Origin: Rhodocaloribacter litoris
Lineage (GTDB): Bacteria > Bacteroidota > Rhodothermia > Rhodothermales > ISCAR-4553
DNA: 64,000 nt
Direction: 5' to 3'
Assembly (NCBI RefSeq): GCF_011682235.2
Contig: NZ_CP076718.1
Location: forward strand, 2,215,793 to 2,279,792
Shown: positions 1-13,721 of the stretch, in pieces
Layout of the letters: each line of letters opens with the position of its first letter
Position numbering within the stretch: position 1 is the stretch's first letter
Program-made: the position numbers and the translations under genes
The notes under the pieces: model-generated
What the model was told of the DNA's origin: nothing
The model's input: the letters and a program-made list of their open reading frames with translations, nothing else
Databases searched by the model: none

Positions 1-96
1 GGGCGGGGCCGCCGGCTTGCTCGCGGCCGGGCGCGCCCGCGTAAAGCGGGGCTTGCGCCGCCCGGCTCCGGTCTTCTTGGTTCTGGGAGTCGGCAT
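1..96 (-). CDS. N-terminus of a cell-division gene (FtsL/FtsI position), cut by the window edge
   Basis: A frame opens with ATG at 96 and runs off the left edge after 32 codons. The visible part is strongly basic and Pro/Ala-rich (starts MPTPRTKKTGAGRRKPR), with no membrane segment yet. It lies 15 bp behind the small gene at 112-339 and on the same strand as mraZ and rsmH. In most bacteria the gene after rsmH is ftsL, then ftsI, and a basic cytoplasmic tail would suit either. The assignment rests on position only; no domain is visible. Confidence 0.45.
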   Translation of the reverse strand, partial: MPTPRTKKTGAGRRKPRFTRARPAASKPAAPP

Positions 97-111
97 GTTT
101 CAAACGTCAGG

Positions 112-339
112 TCAGGCGGCCAGGGAGGACCAGACCGGTTCGCCGTGCCGGACGGCCCGGCCGGTCGCGTCGAGCTTCAGCCCTTCGTCCCGGATCAGGG
201 CAGCCAGCACCGGTGGCGGCAGCTCCCACTGCTGCGCTTCCCGCAGGAAGAGGGCTTCCAGGCTCGACCGGGACCGTCCCTCGAGCTCGTAGCCGAGCGA
301 GGCGAGCCAGCGGCAGATGTCCGGGTCGGTGGTGAACAT
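112..339 (-). CDS. small conserved-looking protein of the mraZ-rsmH cluster
   Basis: A 75-aa protein beginning MFTTDPDICRWLASLGYELE. I chose the ATG at 339 because the longer frame (to 420) would run back into the 3' end of rsmH; from 339 the gap to the rsmH stop is 22 bp. The sequence is soluble, partly helical and mildly acidic, with no signal peptide and no membrane helix, so it is not a normal FtsL. I do not recognise the family. Its place between rsmH and the next gene suggests a lineage-specific division-cluster gene, which is an inference from synteny. Confidence 0.55.
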   Translation of the reverse strand: MFTTDPDICRWLASLGYELEGRSRSSLEALFLREAQQWELPPPVLAALIRDEGLKLDATGRAVRHGEPVWSSLAA

Positions 340-361
340 GGCGAAACGGGTTTGGGATGGA

Positions 362-1360
362 TCAGGGGAAACCGGTGGGAGGGGCCTCGGGCCGGCGCTC
401 GGCCAGGCGGAGGCGCGCACTCCGCGCCCGGGGGTTGGCGGCCCGCTCGGCGTCGCCGGGCAGAACCGGGTGACGCGTCAACTCCCGCCAGGGGGAAAGC
501 AGGTTGCCGTAGAGGTCCCGGACCGGGCGCCCCTCCAGGTTGCCGTACCGGAGCATCCGCTTCACCCGCCGGTCTTCGAGCGAGTGGTAGCTGATGACGG
601 CGAGGCGACCGCCGGGACGCAGCACCCGGGCCGCACCGGCCAGCAACCGTTCCAGGGCCTCCAGTTCGCCGTTGACGGCGATGCGGATGGCCTGGAAGAC
701 CCGGGCCAGGGTCTTCACCTCGTCCCGGGCCGGGGTGACGCGCCGCACGACGTCCGCCAGTGCCGTCGTCGTTGCCAGCGGCCGGGCCGCCACGATGGCC
801 CGGGCGATATGCGCCGCCCGGGGCTCCTCGCCGTAGACCCGCAACACCCGGCGCAGCGCCTGCTCTTCCCAGGCGTTGACGACGTCGCTGGCCGTGTAGC
901 CGGTGTGCGGGTTCATCCGCATGTCGAGCGGCCCCTCGGTCCGAAAGCTGAAGCCCCGTTCCGGCGTGTCGAACTGGTGCGAGGACACCCCCAGGTCCGC
1001 CAGCACGCCGTCCACGGGCCCCTGCCCGCCTTCGGCCAGCAGCGCTTCCAGCTCGGCGAAGTTGCCTTCGACGAGGTGCAGGCGCCCCCGCTCGATCTCG
1101 GCCGGCAGGCGCGCCCGGACGGCCGCCAGCGCCGCGGGATCCCGGTCGAGACCGATGACCCGCCCCCCGGGCGCAAGCACGTCGAGCAGGGCCGCCGTGT
1201 GCCCTCCGCCGCCGAGCGTGGCATCCACATACACCCCGTCCGGATCGGTCACGAGGCCCTCTACTACAGCCTTGCAAAGAACGGGCGCATGGTAGCCGGT
1301 GGCGTACCGCATCGGGTCCGCCGGCCCCCGTGCGTCGTCATGGTCTGGTTCAGCATGCAT
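362..1360 (-). CDS. rsmH: 16S rRNA (cytosine(1402)-N4)-methyltransferase RsmH
   Basis: A 332-aa protein that methylates N4 of C1402 in 16S rRNA near the P site, using SAM. The N-terminal GYHAPVL motif is typical of RsmH/MraW. The SAM-binding glycine loop [10 protein letters not shown] follows at about residues 47-56, and the family signatures [12 protein letters not shown] and [12 protein letters not shown] are both present. The ATG begins one base after the mraZ TGA (TGAGATG arrangement), so the two genes are almost certainly co-transcribed and translationally coupled. Length and motifs are complete and I see no damage. Confidence 0.97.
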   Translation of the reverse strand: MHAEPDHDDARGPADPMRYATGYHAPVLCKAVVEGLVTDPDGVYVDATLGGGGHTAALLDVLAPGGRVIGLDRDPAALAAVRARLPAEIERGRLHLVEGNFAELEALLAEGGQGPVDGVLADLGVSSHQFDTPERGFSFRTEGPLDMRMNPHTGYTASDVVNAWEEQALRRVLRVYGEEPRAAHIARAIVAARPLATTTALADVVRRVTPARDEVKTLARVFQAIRIAVNGELEALERLLAGAARVLRPGGRLAVISYHSLEDRRVKRMLRYGNLEGRPVRDLYGNLLSPWRELTRHPVLPGDAERAANPRARSARLRLAERRPEAPPTGFP

Positions 1361-1361
1361 C

Positions 1362-1805
1362 TCATACCCCCATCACCTGCTCGGCCAGCGTCTCATACCG
1401 CTCGGCCTTGCTGTTGATGTAGGCGTCGAACAGCTCCGGATTCCAGATCTCGATATGATCGAGGGCGCCGATGATGAGCGCCTTGTCGGTGATCCGGGCA
1501 TAGTCCATCAGGGTCTCCGGAATCCGGACGCGCCCCTGCCCGTCCAGCGTGACTTCCTCCGCCCACATGAGGATGATCCGCACGAAGTCACGCGACTCCC
1601 GCTGGTACAGGTTCAACTGCTCGAACTCATCCTCGATCGCCTCCCACTTGTCAAGCGGATACAGGAAGATGCACTGCTCGAAGCCACGGGTGATGGTGAA
1701 GGTGTTCTTGGCCTCCGGGTTCATGGCACTGCGCATCTTGGCCGGGATCGCGACGCGACCCTTGCTGTCGACCGAGTACGATGCCTGTCCTTTGAAGCGC
1801 GCCAT
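1362..1805 (-). CDS. mraZ: transcriptional regulator MraZ of the division cluster
   Basis: A 147-aa DNA-binding regulator made of two SpoVT/AbrB-like half-domains: [15 protein letters not shown] near the N-terminus and [15 protein letters not shown] in the middle. In other bacteria MraZ binds repeated TGGG-containing boxes ahead of its own gene and regulates the cluster. I prefer the ATG at 1805 (MARFKGQ), the usual family start, over the in-frame ATG at 1835, which adds a non-conserved MGAGKTGRGI extension. It heads the minus-strand operon with rsmH, and the expected boxes are visible upstream at 1862-1888. Confidence 0.95.
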   Translation of the reverse strand: MARFKGQASYSVDSKGRVAIPAKMRSAMNPEAKNTFTITRGFEQCIFLYPLDKWEAIEDEFEQLNLYQRESRDFVRIILMWAEEVTLDGQGRVRIPETLMDYARITDKALIIGALDHIEIWNPELFDAYINSKAERYETLAEQVMGV

Positions 1806-1861
1806 GATCCCGCGGCCGGTCTTCCCTGCACCCACCGGCGTGGTTCAGAGCTGGGATTTTT

Positions 1862-1957
1862 CCCCACAATTCCCCACACCTCCCCCAAGGTACATCATGG
1901 ATCCGAAAAGTCAAGGTTTTCGAGGCGTAAATAAGGATTTTTTCCCACAGAGACCCC
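1862..1957 (-). promoter_or_regulatory. MraZ-box repeats upstream of mraZ
   Basis: Read on the minus strand, 1862-1888 contains three G-rich units in 10-bp register (TTGGGGGAGG, TGTGGGGAAT, TGTGGGGAAA). A further related unit (CTGTGGGAAA) lies at about 1943-1951. Repeats of GTGGG-like boxes with about 5-bp spacers are the known MraZ operator, bound by the doughnut-shaped oligomer. The position 60-150 bp ahead of mraZ fits autoregulation. The sequence pattern is seen directly; binding is inferred. Confidence 0.7.
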
Positions 1958-2014
1958 CCGAACCCCTCCCTGCACACATCCCACACCCGCCCGAACATAT
2001 CCACCAAAACAGAA

Positions 2015-2086
2015 AGGTGATATTATTTACACCTGTTCAAAATATGTCATACACATGTCTGAAATATGAAGTGAAAAAATATTCAC
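2015..2086 (+). promoter_or_regulatory. repeat-rich control region between mraZ and the lexA-like gene
   Basis: This AT-rich stretch carries several small symmetric elements. There is an inverted repeat AGGTG-N10-CACCT (2015-2034). Two 13-bp direct repeats, TGTTCAAAATATG (2034-2046) and TGTCTGAAATATG (2056-2068), start 22 bp apart, about two helical turns. A second inverted repeat GTGAA-N6-TTCAC lies at 2071-2086. The divergent genes mraZ (minus) and lexA-like (plus) share this interval, so these are plausible operators or promoter elements for one or both. No factor can be assigned from sequence. Confidence 0.45.
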
Positions 2087-2140
2087 CCCGCCGTATTTTG
2101 CCCCTGTCCTCCCCGCTGCACATATATCCGTCCTCCCTGT

Positions 2141-2788
2141 ATGAAAGCCCGGCTCACGGAACGCCAGAACGAAACCTTCGAGTTCATCCGTGCCTACATG
2201 CGGCGGCACCGGAAGCCGCCGACCCTCCAGGAAATCGGCACGGCACTGGGCGTTCGCTCGGTCAACGCGGTCTCGAAGCTGGTGCGGGCCCTGGAGCAGA
2301 AAGGGTACCTGGAACGGGAGGCCCACGCCGCCCGGGGGCTCCGCCTGGTCGACATGGACGAGGACCCCTTCCGCCTGGACGACCCCGCGCCCAGCCTGCT
2401 CGTCGTCAGCCGCACCGCCAGCCATGCACCGGAGCGGTTACGCGAACGCCCGAGCGGCTTCCTCACGGTGGATCCCTACTTCCTGCGCGGCGTCCGGGAA
2501 CCCGAGCACTGCCTCATCGCCCGCGCCGGGGACGACGGCATGAACGGCGACGGCATCCACAAGGGCGACTTTCTGATCGTCGAAGAGATGCGCTGGAAAG
2601 ACCTGCGGAACGGCGAGGTGGCGGCCGTCCTCATCGAAGAAGCCCTCCACGCCCGCCGGTTCTTCTTCGCCAACGGACGGCTACACCTCCGCCCGGCCGA
2701 CCGCAACTACACCGAGGAGACGTTTGCGCCGGACGACCCGCGCTGCCACGTCATCGGCCGCGTCATCGGGGTGATGCGGCGCCTCTGA
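2141..2788 (+). CDS. LexA-like repressor without autocleavage residues
   Basis: A 215-aa protein with a LexA N-terminal winged helix (LTERQNETFEFIRAYM ... PPTLQEIGTALGVRS ... GYLEREAHAARGLRL). Its C-terminal half has the peptidase-S24 fold pattern. The active site is gone. The canonical GDSM serine loop reads AGDDGMNGDGI, with no Ser and one extra residue; the catalytic Lys region reads LHARRFF instead of a VKR-type motif; the Ala-Gly scissile bond aligns with SH in SRTASHAPER. It should therefore bind DNA and dimerise but not self-cleave with RecA. A comparable loss is known in Synechocystis LexA, which regulates non-SOS genes. It is divergent from mraZ. Confidence 0.85.
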   Translation: MKARLTERQNETFEFIRAYMRRHRKPPTLQEIGTALGVRSVNAVSKLVRALEQKGYLEREAHAARGLRLVDMDEDPFRLDDPAPSLLVVSRTASHAPERLRERPSGFLTVDPYFLRGVREPEHCLIARAGDDGMNGDGIHKGDFLIVEEMRWKDLRNGEVAAVLIEEALHARRFFFANGRLHLRPADRNYTEETFAPDDPRCHVIGRVIGVMRRL

Positions 2789-2799
2789 ACCCGGGCCCC

Positions 2800-4590
<1,791 letters not shown>

Positions 4591-4689
4591 TCAGAGGTGC
4601 CCGCCTAAAATACGGCATTCCCGGATTGTATGGAAGGAACCGCGTGAAGGTTCACCGGACGGACCGTGAAAGTTTGCCGGAAAGCCCGT

Positions 4690-5520
4690 CTAGGCGGACG
4701 CCGCCGGCTTCCGGGCGAGGACGAGCAGCCCCGTGCCGGCCGCGTGCTCGCCGCGCAGGTCGAGGGCATGCAGGAGCATCCCCAGCGGCAACACGGGCAG
4801 GTAATAGAGGGGCAGCACCAGCGCAAAGAGCCAGCTTTTCCCGAGCAACAGCATCGGGTACTTGATCATCAGGCGCCAGGCCAGCGCCCCGGGCGGGCCG
4901 TACGTGTAGCGGGCGCGCACCGGCTCCAGCCCGGCTTCGCGCAACTTGGCGGCGAGCTCGTCGCGGTTGTAGCCGTCGCGGACGTGCTCCTCGATGAAGC
5001 CTTCTTCGCCGGCCGCGTGGACGTCAGAGCCGCCCAGGTCCGAGGGGGTGTTGATGAGCACGTGCCCGCCCGGCCGGAGTACCCGGGCGAAATGGCGGAA
5101 GACGGCGCGGTCGTCCTCGATGTGCTCCATCACATCCACCGAGAGGATGAGGTCGAAGGGCCCCTCGGCCTTCAGATCGGTGAGGTCCTCGCAGGCCAGC
5201 GTCACCCGGTCGGCACAGGGCGTTCGCGCGAAGAAGCGCCGGGCGTTTTCGAGGTAGTCGTGCTTGACGTCGACGGCCAGGACGCGGGCGTTGGGAAAGG
5301 TGCGGGCGATGAAATAGGCATACTGCCCGAAGCCGGTCCCGGCGTCGAGCACGTCGAGGCGGCGCGACGACGGGTAGGCCCCGAGCAACCGCTTCACCTC
5401 ACGGCGCACGTACCACGACCGCAGGAAGAAGAGGTCGAGGAGACGGTAGAAGAGCTTCTGAAGCAGCGGCCGGCGGCTGAAGAACGCACCGAGCCGGTCC
5501 TTGACGGGATCGTATCGCAT
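4690..5520 (-). CDS. class I SAM-dependent methyltransferase of the polysaccharide cluster
   Basis: A 276-aa methyltransferase. Motif I is LDAGTGFGQY, the acidic second strand is VLAVDVKHDY, and the post-motif SVDVMEHIEDD and VLRPGGHVLINTP are typical of the UbiE/Methyltransf_11 group. The C-terminal third has a hydrophobic stretch (LFALVLPLYYLPVLPLGMLL), suggesting membrane association. I took the ATG at 5520; an ATG at 5547 is also possible. It is the last gene of a minus-strand run with a nucleotidyltransferase-like gene and two glycosyltransferases, so methylation of a sugar or lipid intermediate is a reasonable inference. The substrate is unknown. Confidence 0.75.
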   Translation of the reverse strand: MRYDPVKDRLGAFFSRRPLLQKLFYRLLDLFFLRSWYVRREVKRLLGAYPSSRRLDVLDAGTGFGQYAYFIARTFPNARVLAVDVKHDYLENARRFFARTPCADRVTLACEDLTDLKAEGPFDLILSVDVMEHIEDDRAVFRHFARVLRPGGHVLINTPSDLGGSDVHAAGEEGFIEEHVRDGYNRDELAAKLREAGLEPVRARYTYGPPGALAWRLMIKYPMLLLGKSWLFALVLPLYYLPVLPLGMLLHALDLRGEHAAGTGLLVLARKPAASA

Positions 5521-5559
5521 GGCCGGAAGATACGCCGGAACCGTCAAAACAACACCGGA

Positions 5560-6195
5560 TCAGCGCGGGTAGGTGTCCAGGAGGGCCGCTGCCTGTGCGG
5601 CCTCCTCCGGCCGGTGGAGATCGAAGCAGCGGGCGGCGGGAAAACGACAGCCGTAGAGCCCGCTCCCGACCCGGCGGGACAGCACCCGCTCGACGGAAAC
5701 CGTCTCGCCCGCCGGCAGGGTATCCAGAAAAGACGGCGCACACACGGCCACACCGGCGTACACCCAGGCCGCCTCCGCCGCCGGCGTGGCGTCGCGGAGT
5801 GCCGTCACCACGCCCTTTTCTCCCGTCTCCACGATGAGGAAACGCCCGGGCCGCGACGCCCGGACCAGCGCCAGCGTGACCGGGGCTTTCCGGAGAACAT
5901 GGAACGCGACGAGCCAGTCCGGATCTCCCGTGAAAAACGTATCGCCCCGCCACACGATGAGCGGGGTACGGCGGGCGACCACCCGGACCGCCGCCCCAAG
6001 CGCCGCCGTCCCGTCTTCCGGCACGGCGTGCACCCCGCCGCTGTTCCAGCCGGGATGCCCTTCCGGAACACCGGCCAGCACGATCTCGGCGAACCCCCGT
6101 ACCTGCAGGTAGTGCACGAGAGCGCCCGTCAGGGGCGTCCCTCCTGCGCACAGGACGACGACCGGCAGCTTCTCGCGCGGACGGGTTTCGTTCAT
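5560..6195 (-). CDS. NDP-sugar nucleotidyltransferase-like protein with a shortened nucleotide loop
   Basis: A 211-aa Rossmann-like protein resembling sugar-1-phosphate nucleotidyltransferases of the HddC/RmlA type. It starts with the right strand (PVVVLCAGG) and has the metal-site region WRGDTFFTGDP near residue 85. The glycine-rich GxGTRLxPLT...KP loop that normally follows the first strand is missing: the protein goes from CAGG straight to TPLTGALVHYL. Catalytic activity is therefore doubtful and it may be a regulatory or degenerate paralogue. It sits 93 bp behind the GT4 gene and 39 bp ahead of the methyltransferase. Confidence 0.6.
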   Translation of the reverse strand: MNETRPREKLPVVVLCAGGTPLTGALVHYLQVRGFAEIVLAGVPEGHPGWNSGGVHAVPEDGTAALGAAVRVVARRTPLIVWRGDTFFTGDPDWLVAFHVLRKAPVTLALVRASRPGRFLIVETGEKGVVTALRDATPAAEAAWVYAGVAVCAPSFLDTLPAGETVSVERVLSRRVGSGLYGCRFPAARCFDLHRPEEAAQAAALLDTYPR

Positions 6196-6288
6196 GCCGC
6201 CTCGATGCGGGGACCTATCCCCTGTCGTACCAGCAAACCTTTCTCCCAGGCACTACGCACCCCGCCGGACGTTCCGCCTGATCGCCGT

Positions 6289-7446
6289 TCAACGTCCGGC
6301 GCCCGGCGAAATCAGCGCTTCGAGGGCTTCGAGGAGGGGCGTCCAGCCATATCTCTGCTTCTCGGTTCGGACACCCGCGACCAGCCGTTCGGACAGGTTC
6401 TCCCGGAAGAAGCGCAGGATCGCGCCGGCGAGGGCCCGCGGGTCGCCGGGCGGCACCACCAGGCCGGCCCGCCCGTGCGGCACCACCTCGGCCAGCCCGC
6501 CCACGTCGGTGACCACGACCGGCCGTTCGAAGTGGTAGGCGATCTGCACCACCCCGCTCTGCGTGGCAGAAACGTAGGGCTGCACCACCAGATCGGCCGC
6601 GGAGAAATAGGTCGCCACGGCGTCGTCCGGTATGTATTCGGCGTGCATCACCACACGGGTCTCGAGGCCGTGGGCGGCGATCTGCTCGCGGTACGGCGCC
6701 TCGTCCTCGTAGAACTCGCCGGCCACGACGAGCCGCACGTCGGGCAGCGTGCGGAGGACGTGGGGCAGGGCGTCGAGGAGAACGTGGAGCCCCTTGTACC
6801 GGCGCACGAAGCCGAAGAAGAGCACTACCGGCGCCTCGAGCGGAAGACCCAGCGCGGCCCGCGCCGCCGCCTTCGGCACGGGGGAGCCGAACCGGTCATA
6901 GACGGGGTGCACCACCTGCCGCACCGGCCCGCGCACCCCGAGAACGGCCAGGTCGCGCGTCACGGCATCGGAGAGGGTGACGTACCCGGCACAGGCCCGG
7001 AGGGCATAGCGGCCCAGCACCCGATCCCCCGGCCGTCGCTCGTGCGGCAGGGCGTTGTGCACGACCGCGACCGAAGGGATACCCCGCCGGCGCAGATACC
7101 GGACCACGGTGCCGAAAGCCGGGGCGAAGAACGGCATCCAGTACGCCAGCAGGACGGCGGCGGGACGGCGACGGGCGATGTACCGGGCCGTACGAAGCCA
7201 GCTCACCGGGTTGACGCTGTCCAGCAGCCGCACGGCCGGCACCGGGTCGGCCGGCCGTGCGGCCTCATACTGCGTCTTACCCGGAAAGAGCACCCGGGGA
7301 TACTGGCGGGAGAACGTGACCGCCTCGACCGTGTGCCCGCGCGCCCGCAGCCCCCGGTACATCGCCTCCGTGAAGTGCGCGATGCCCCCCCGGAACGGAT
7401 ACACCGGCCCCAGTAACACGAGTCGTTTCCCGGCGGCCGTCGCCAT
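6289..7446 (-). CDS. glycosyltransferase family 4
   Basis: A 385-aa GT-B fold retaining glycosyltransferase. The N-terminal half contains the acceptor-side GGIAHFTEAMYRGL loop. The C-terminal GT4 (Glycos_transf_1) domain contains VVLFFGFVRRYKGLHVLL, the donor-site region YFSAADLVVQPY, and the ERPVVVTDVGGLAEVV segment. Its ATG overlaps the stop of the upstream GT2 gene (TGATG), so the two are translationally coupled. It probably adds a sugar to a surface polysaccharide or glycolipid; donor and acceptor cannot be read from sequence. Confidence 0.85.
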   Translation of the reverse strand: MATAAGKRLVLLGPVYPFRGGIAHFTEAMYRGLRARGHTVEAVTFSRQYPRVLFPGKTQYEAARPADPVPAVRLLDSVNPVSWLRTARYIARRRPAAVLLAYWMPFFAPAFGTVVRYLRRRGIPSVAVVHNALPHERRPGDRVLGRYALRACAGYVTLSDAVTRDLAVLGVRGPVRQVVHPVYDRFGSPVPKAAARAALGLPLEAPVVLFFGFVRRYKGLHVLLDALPHVLRTLPDVRLVVAGEFYEDEAPYREQIAAHGLETRVVMHAEYIPDDAVATYFSAADLVVQPYVSATQSGVVQIAYHFERPVVVTDVGGLAEVVPHGRAGLVVPPGDPRALAGAILRFFRENLSERLVAGVRTEKQRYGWTPLLEALEALISPGAGR

Positions 7447-8411
7447 CAGACCGCTTCCGCCTGTTCGTCCGGCAACAGGGCTTCCCGAATCTGGTAGGCC
7501 TCGGTGCGCTCCATGCGCGGGCGAACCAGTATTTCACCGATGAGCCCGGTCGTAAACATCTGCACGCCGACGAGGATGAGCAACACCCCGAGCAGCAACA
7601 GCGGCCGGTCGCCGATGTAGTTGCCGAAGATGAGCTTGTCGAGGGTGATCCAGAGGCTGACGAGGAACCCCCCGATGAAGGCCAGCGTGCCGAGCGTGCC
7701 GAAGAAATGCATCGGACGGGCGGCAAAGCGCGTCATGAACAGCACCGTGAGCAGGTCCAGAAAGCCCCGGATGAAGCGCTCGAGACCGAACTTCGTCCGC
7801 CCGTATTGCCGCGGATGATGGGCAACCGGCTTCTCGGTGATACGGTCGAAGCCCTCCCACTTCGCCAGGACCGGGATGTACCGGTGCAGTTCGCCGTAGA
7901 TCCGCACGCTCTTGACCACCTCACGGCGGTAGGCCTTCAGCCCGCAGTTGAAGTCGTGGAGCGGGATGCCGGAGATAATGCGGGTGATGAAGTTGAAGAA
8001 CCGGCTGGGGATGGTCTTGCTGAGCGGATCGCGCCGTTTTTTCTTCCAGCCGCTGACGAGGTCGTGCCCGCTTTCGAGGAGCTCGATCAGGGCCGGGATC
8101 TCCTCGGGATCGTCCTGCAGGTCGGCATCCAGCGTGACGACGTAGCGCCCGCGGGCCCGTTCGAAGCCGACGGCCAGCGCGGCCGACTTGCCGTAATTGC
8201 GCCGGAAGCGCAGCCCCAGGAAGCGGGGGTCGTCCTCATGCAGGCGTTCGATGACCTCCCACGAGCCGTCGGTCGAGCCGTCGTCGACGAGCCACACTTC
8301 GAAACGGTACCCGGCCCGCCCGCACACGTCCCGGAGGCGGCGGGCCAGCTCGGGCAGAGAAGCCGCCTCGTCCAGGACGGGGACGATGATGCTCAGTTCG
8401 GGGTTCTCCAT
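7446..8411 (-). CDS. membrane glycosyltransferase family 2 (DPM1/GtrB-like)
   Basis: A 321-aa GT2 enzyme. The cytosolic catalytic domain begins ELSIIVPVLDEAASL and has the metal-binding DADLQDDPEEIP motif around residue 95. The C-terminal region has two strong membrane helices (FFGTLGTLAFIGGFLVSLWI and LLLLGVLLILVGVQMF). This is the layout of polyprenyl-phosphate glycosyltransferases that load a sugar onto undecaprenyl phosphate at the inner membrane. It overlaps the following GT4 gene by one base, supporting a shared pathway. The transferred sugar is unknown. Confidence 0.88.
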   Translation of the reverse strand: MENPELSIIVPVLDEAASLPELARRLRDVCGRAGYRFEVWLVDDGSTDGSWEVIERLHEDDPRFLGLRFRRNYGKSAALAVGFERARGRYVVTLDADLQDDPEEIPALIELLESGHDLVSGWKKKRRDPLSKTIPSRFFNFITRIISGIPLHDFNCGLKAYRREVVKSVRIYGELHRYIPVLAKWEGFDRITEKPVAHHPRQYGRTKFGLERFIRGFLDLLTVLFMTRFAARPMHFFGTLGTLAFIGGFLVSLWITLDKLIFGNYIGDRPLLLLGVLLILVGVQMFTTGLIGEILVRPRMERTEAYQIREALLPDEQAEAV

Positions 8412-8463
8412 GCGGCGGAAGGGCAGGCGGCGGACGATCCGGCGGGGCGCCCCCGCCTGCGGC

Positions 8464-12264
<3,801 letters not shown>

Positions 12265-12780
12265 TCACCCGCGCTCGGCGAGTTCGGCGCGCAACCGGGC
12301 CGTAAAGCGGAAGGCTTCGGGCAGGAAACCTGCCAGGGTGTCTTCGAACGGCGTGCCCGCCTCGAGCAGGGCCTCCGCCGACCGCTGCAGCACCCGGGCC
12401 CGCTCCACGAGTGTCTCGGACACGGCGGGGTACAGGCTCATCAGGCGCTGGTGCACGAGATGGAGGAGCCGGGCAAGCCGGCGCAGGGCCATCAGGTCCT
12501 CGAAACGGCGCACGAGCCCGGGCAGGCGGGGTTCGTCGGGGGCCGGCAGGCAGGCGAGGCGTCCCTGGAGTTGCAGAAGGATCGCATCCACCCCGCGGGC
12601 GGCATCCCACAGAAAAGGGCGGACGATCCCCGCCGCTTCCTGGGCCGCCGGATCTCGCCCGGCCCGCCGCTCGATCATGTCTTTCCAGACCTCGGCCGCC
12701 GTCGAAAAAGAAGCCAGGAGCACCATCGTTCTCAAGACGGCTGCATCGGCCGGAGACCGGTCTTCGGCGTCCATAGGCAT
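12265..12780 (-). CDS. uncharacterised helical protein upstream of gyrB
   Basis: A 171-aa protein, start chosen at ATG 12780 (MPMDAEDRSP), preceded by GGGAA at good spacing; ATG 12774 is an alternative. It appears almost entirely alpha-helical, rich in Leu, Arg and Ala, with no signal peptide, membrane segment or recognisable catalytic motif. Residues such as LVRRFEDLMALRRLARLLHL suggest amphipathic helices. It lies 64 bp after the CBS gene stop and 144 bp ahead of gyrB on the same strand. I do not recognise the family. Confidence 0.6.
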   Translation of the reverse strand: MPMDAEDRSPADAAVLRTMVLLASFSTAAEVWKDMIERRAGRDPAAQEAAGIVRPFLWDAARGVDAILLQLQGRLACLPAPDEPRLPGLVRRFEDLMALRRLARLLHLVHQRLMSLYPAVSETLVERARVLQRSAEALLEAGTPFEDTLAGFLPEAFRFTARLRAELAERG

Positions 12781-12844
12781 ACGGATCGTTCCCGGGGAAA
12801 GCGGTTGCCCTGCCGGCCGGATACCGCCGCACGGGCCGGCCATG

Positions 12845-13513
12845 TCAGACTTCCAGGTAGCGCATGAACTCCTGGATGCGGTAGAGGAAGTCCTCGTCGT
12901 CCTCGTCTTCGCCGAAGCTGGCCACGACGTGATAGCCCTGGTGCTCGAGCATGTGCCGGACCCGCGCGGCATCGGTGACGTTGAGCTTGACCGTCACCCG
13001 TCGCTTGCCGTCCGGATGGGCATTGGCCGGCTCCGTGGAGATGGACAGCACCCGGACGTCGTTCTGTTCGATCGTGTAGATGAGCTTCGAGAGGGCATAG
13101 TCCCGCGGCTCGATCTCGAGCGAGAGGATGGCCCCGGTCTCGTTGGTGGACAGCATCCGGGCGAACTGTTCGAAGAGGTCATGCCGCTGGACGAGCCCGA
13201 CGTACCGGCCGGTGGCATCGGCCACCGGGAGGGCCGTCATGTCGTGCTCGATCATGAGCTTCGTGGCGTCGAAAATGTGGGTATCCGGGCGGGCCGCGAC
13301 GGGCTCCGGCCCCATCATGGTGCCCAGCCGGACGTCGGGCCCGGCCGTCTCGAGAAGCTGATCTTCCGAAACCACACCAAGCAGCTTCCGCTCGTCATCG
13401 ACCACGGGCAGATGACGTACCCGAAACTCCATCAGCAACCCCAGCGCAAACTCGACCGTGTCGGTCGGTTTCAGCGGCGGCGTCGCCTGGCTTATGAGAT
13501 CAGCAATGTTCAT
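12845..13513 (-). CDS. CBS-pair protein with C-terminal ACT-like domain
   Basis: A 222-aa cytosolic regulatory protein. Two CBS motifs lie in tandem: residues about 10-60 (RVRHLPVVDDERKLLGVVSE) and 75-120 (MTALPVADATGRYVGLVQR). A third domain with an ACT-like strand pattern spans about 135-205 (ALSKLIYTIEQNDVRVLSIS ... RRVTVKLNV). CBS pairs usually bind adenosine nucleotides and report energy status. No effector domain is fused, so it probably acts on a partner protein. It follows hflX on the same strand across a 208-bp gap that could hold a promoter. Confidence 0.8.
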   Translation of the reverse strand: MNIADLISQATPPLKPTDTVEFALGLLMEFRVRHLPVVDDERKLLGVVSEDQLLETAGPDVRLGTMMGPEPVAARPDTHIFDATKLMIEHDMTALPVADATGRYVGLVQRHDLFEQFARMLSTNETGAILSLEIEPRDYALSKLIYTIEQNDVRVLSISTEPANAHPDGKRRVTVKLNVTDAARVRHMLEHQGYHVVASFGEDEDDEDFLYRIQEFMRYLEV

Positions 13514-13721
13514 GTTAGCAAGAGCAGGCAGGCATGTCGGCTCGTCAAAGTGGATGCATTGCTTTGCAGCCTCGGACTACCCTTTGTTTCATCAAGCATC
13601 GTGCCGTTTCTCGGAAGGGCTTCTGGGAGCGCCCGTCCACGGCATGCGCTCACCGGGATTTACAAAATGCATCGGCCAAGCGCAAGCACTTCTAAATGCC
13701 CCTGTCCCGAAAGGGGAAAAT

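Noticed and set aside
4666-7416. Long plus-strand frame (916 codons) across the polysaccharide cluster
   Set aside because: Antisense to three recognisable genes; no domain, no ribosome site; composition typical of a third-position shadow.
13690-13721. CCCC...GGGG hairpin behind hflX as an intrinsic terminator
   Set aside because: The stem is only about four base pairs and has no T-tract on the minus strand.
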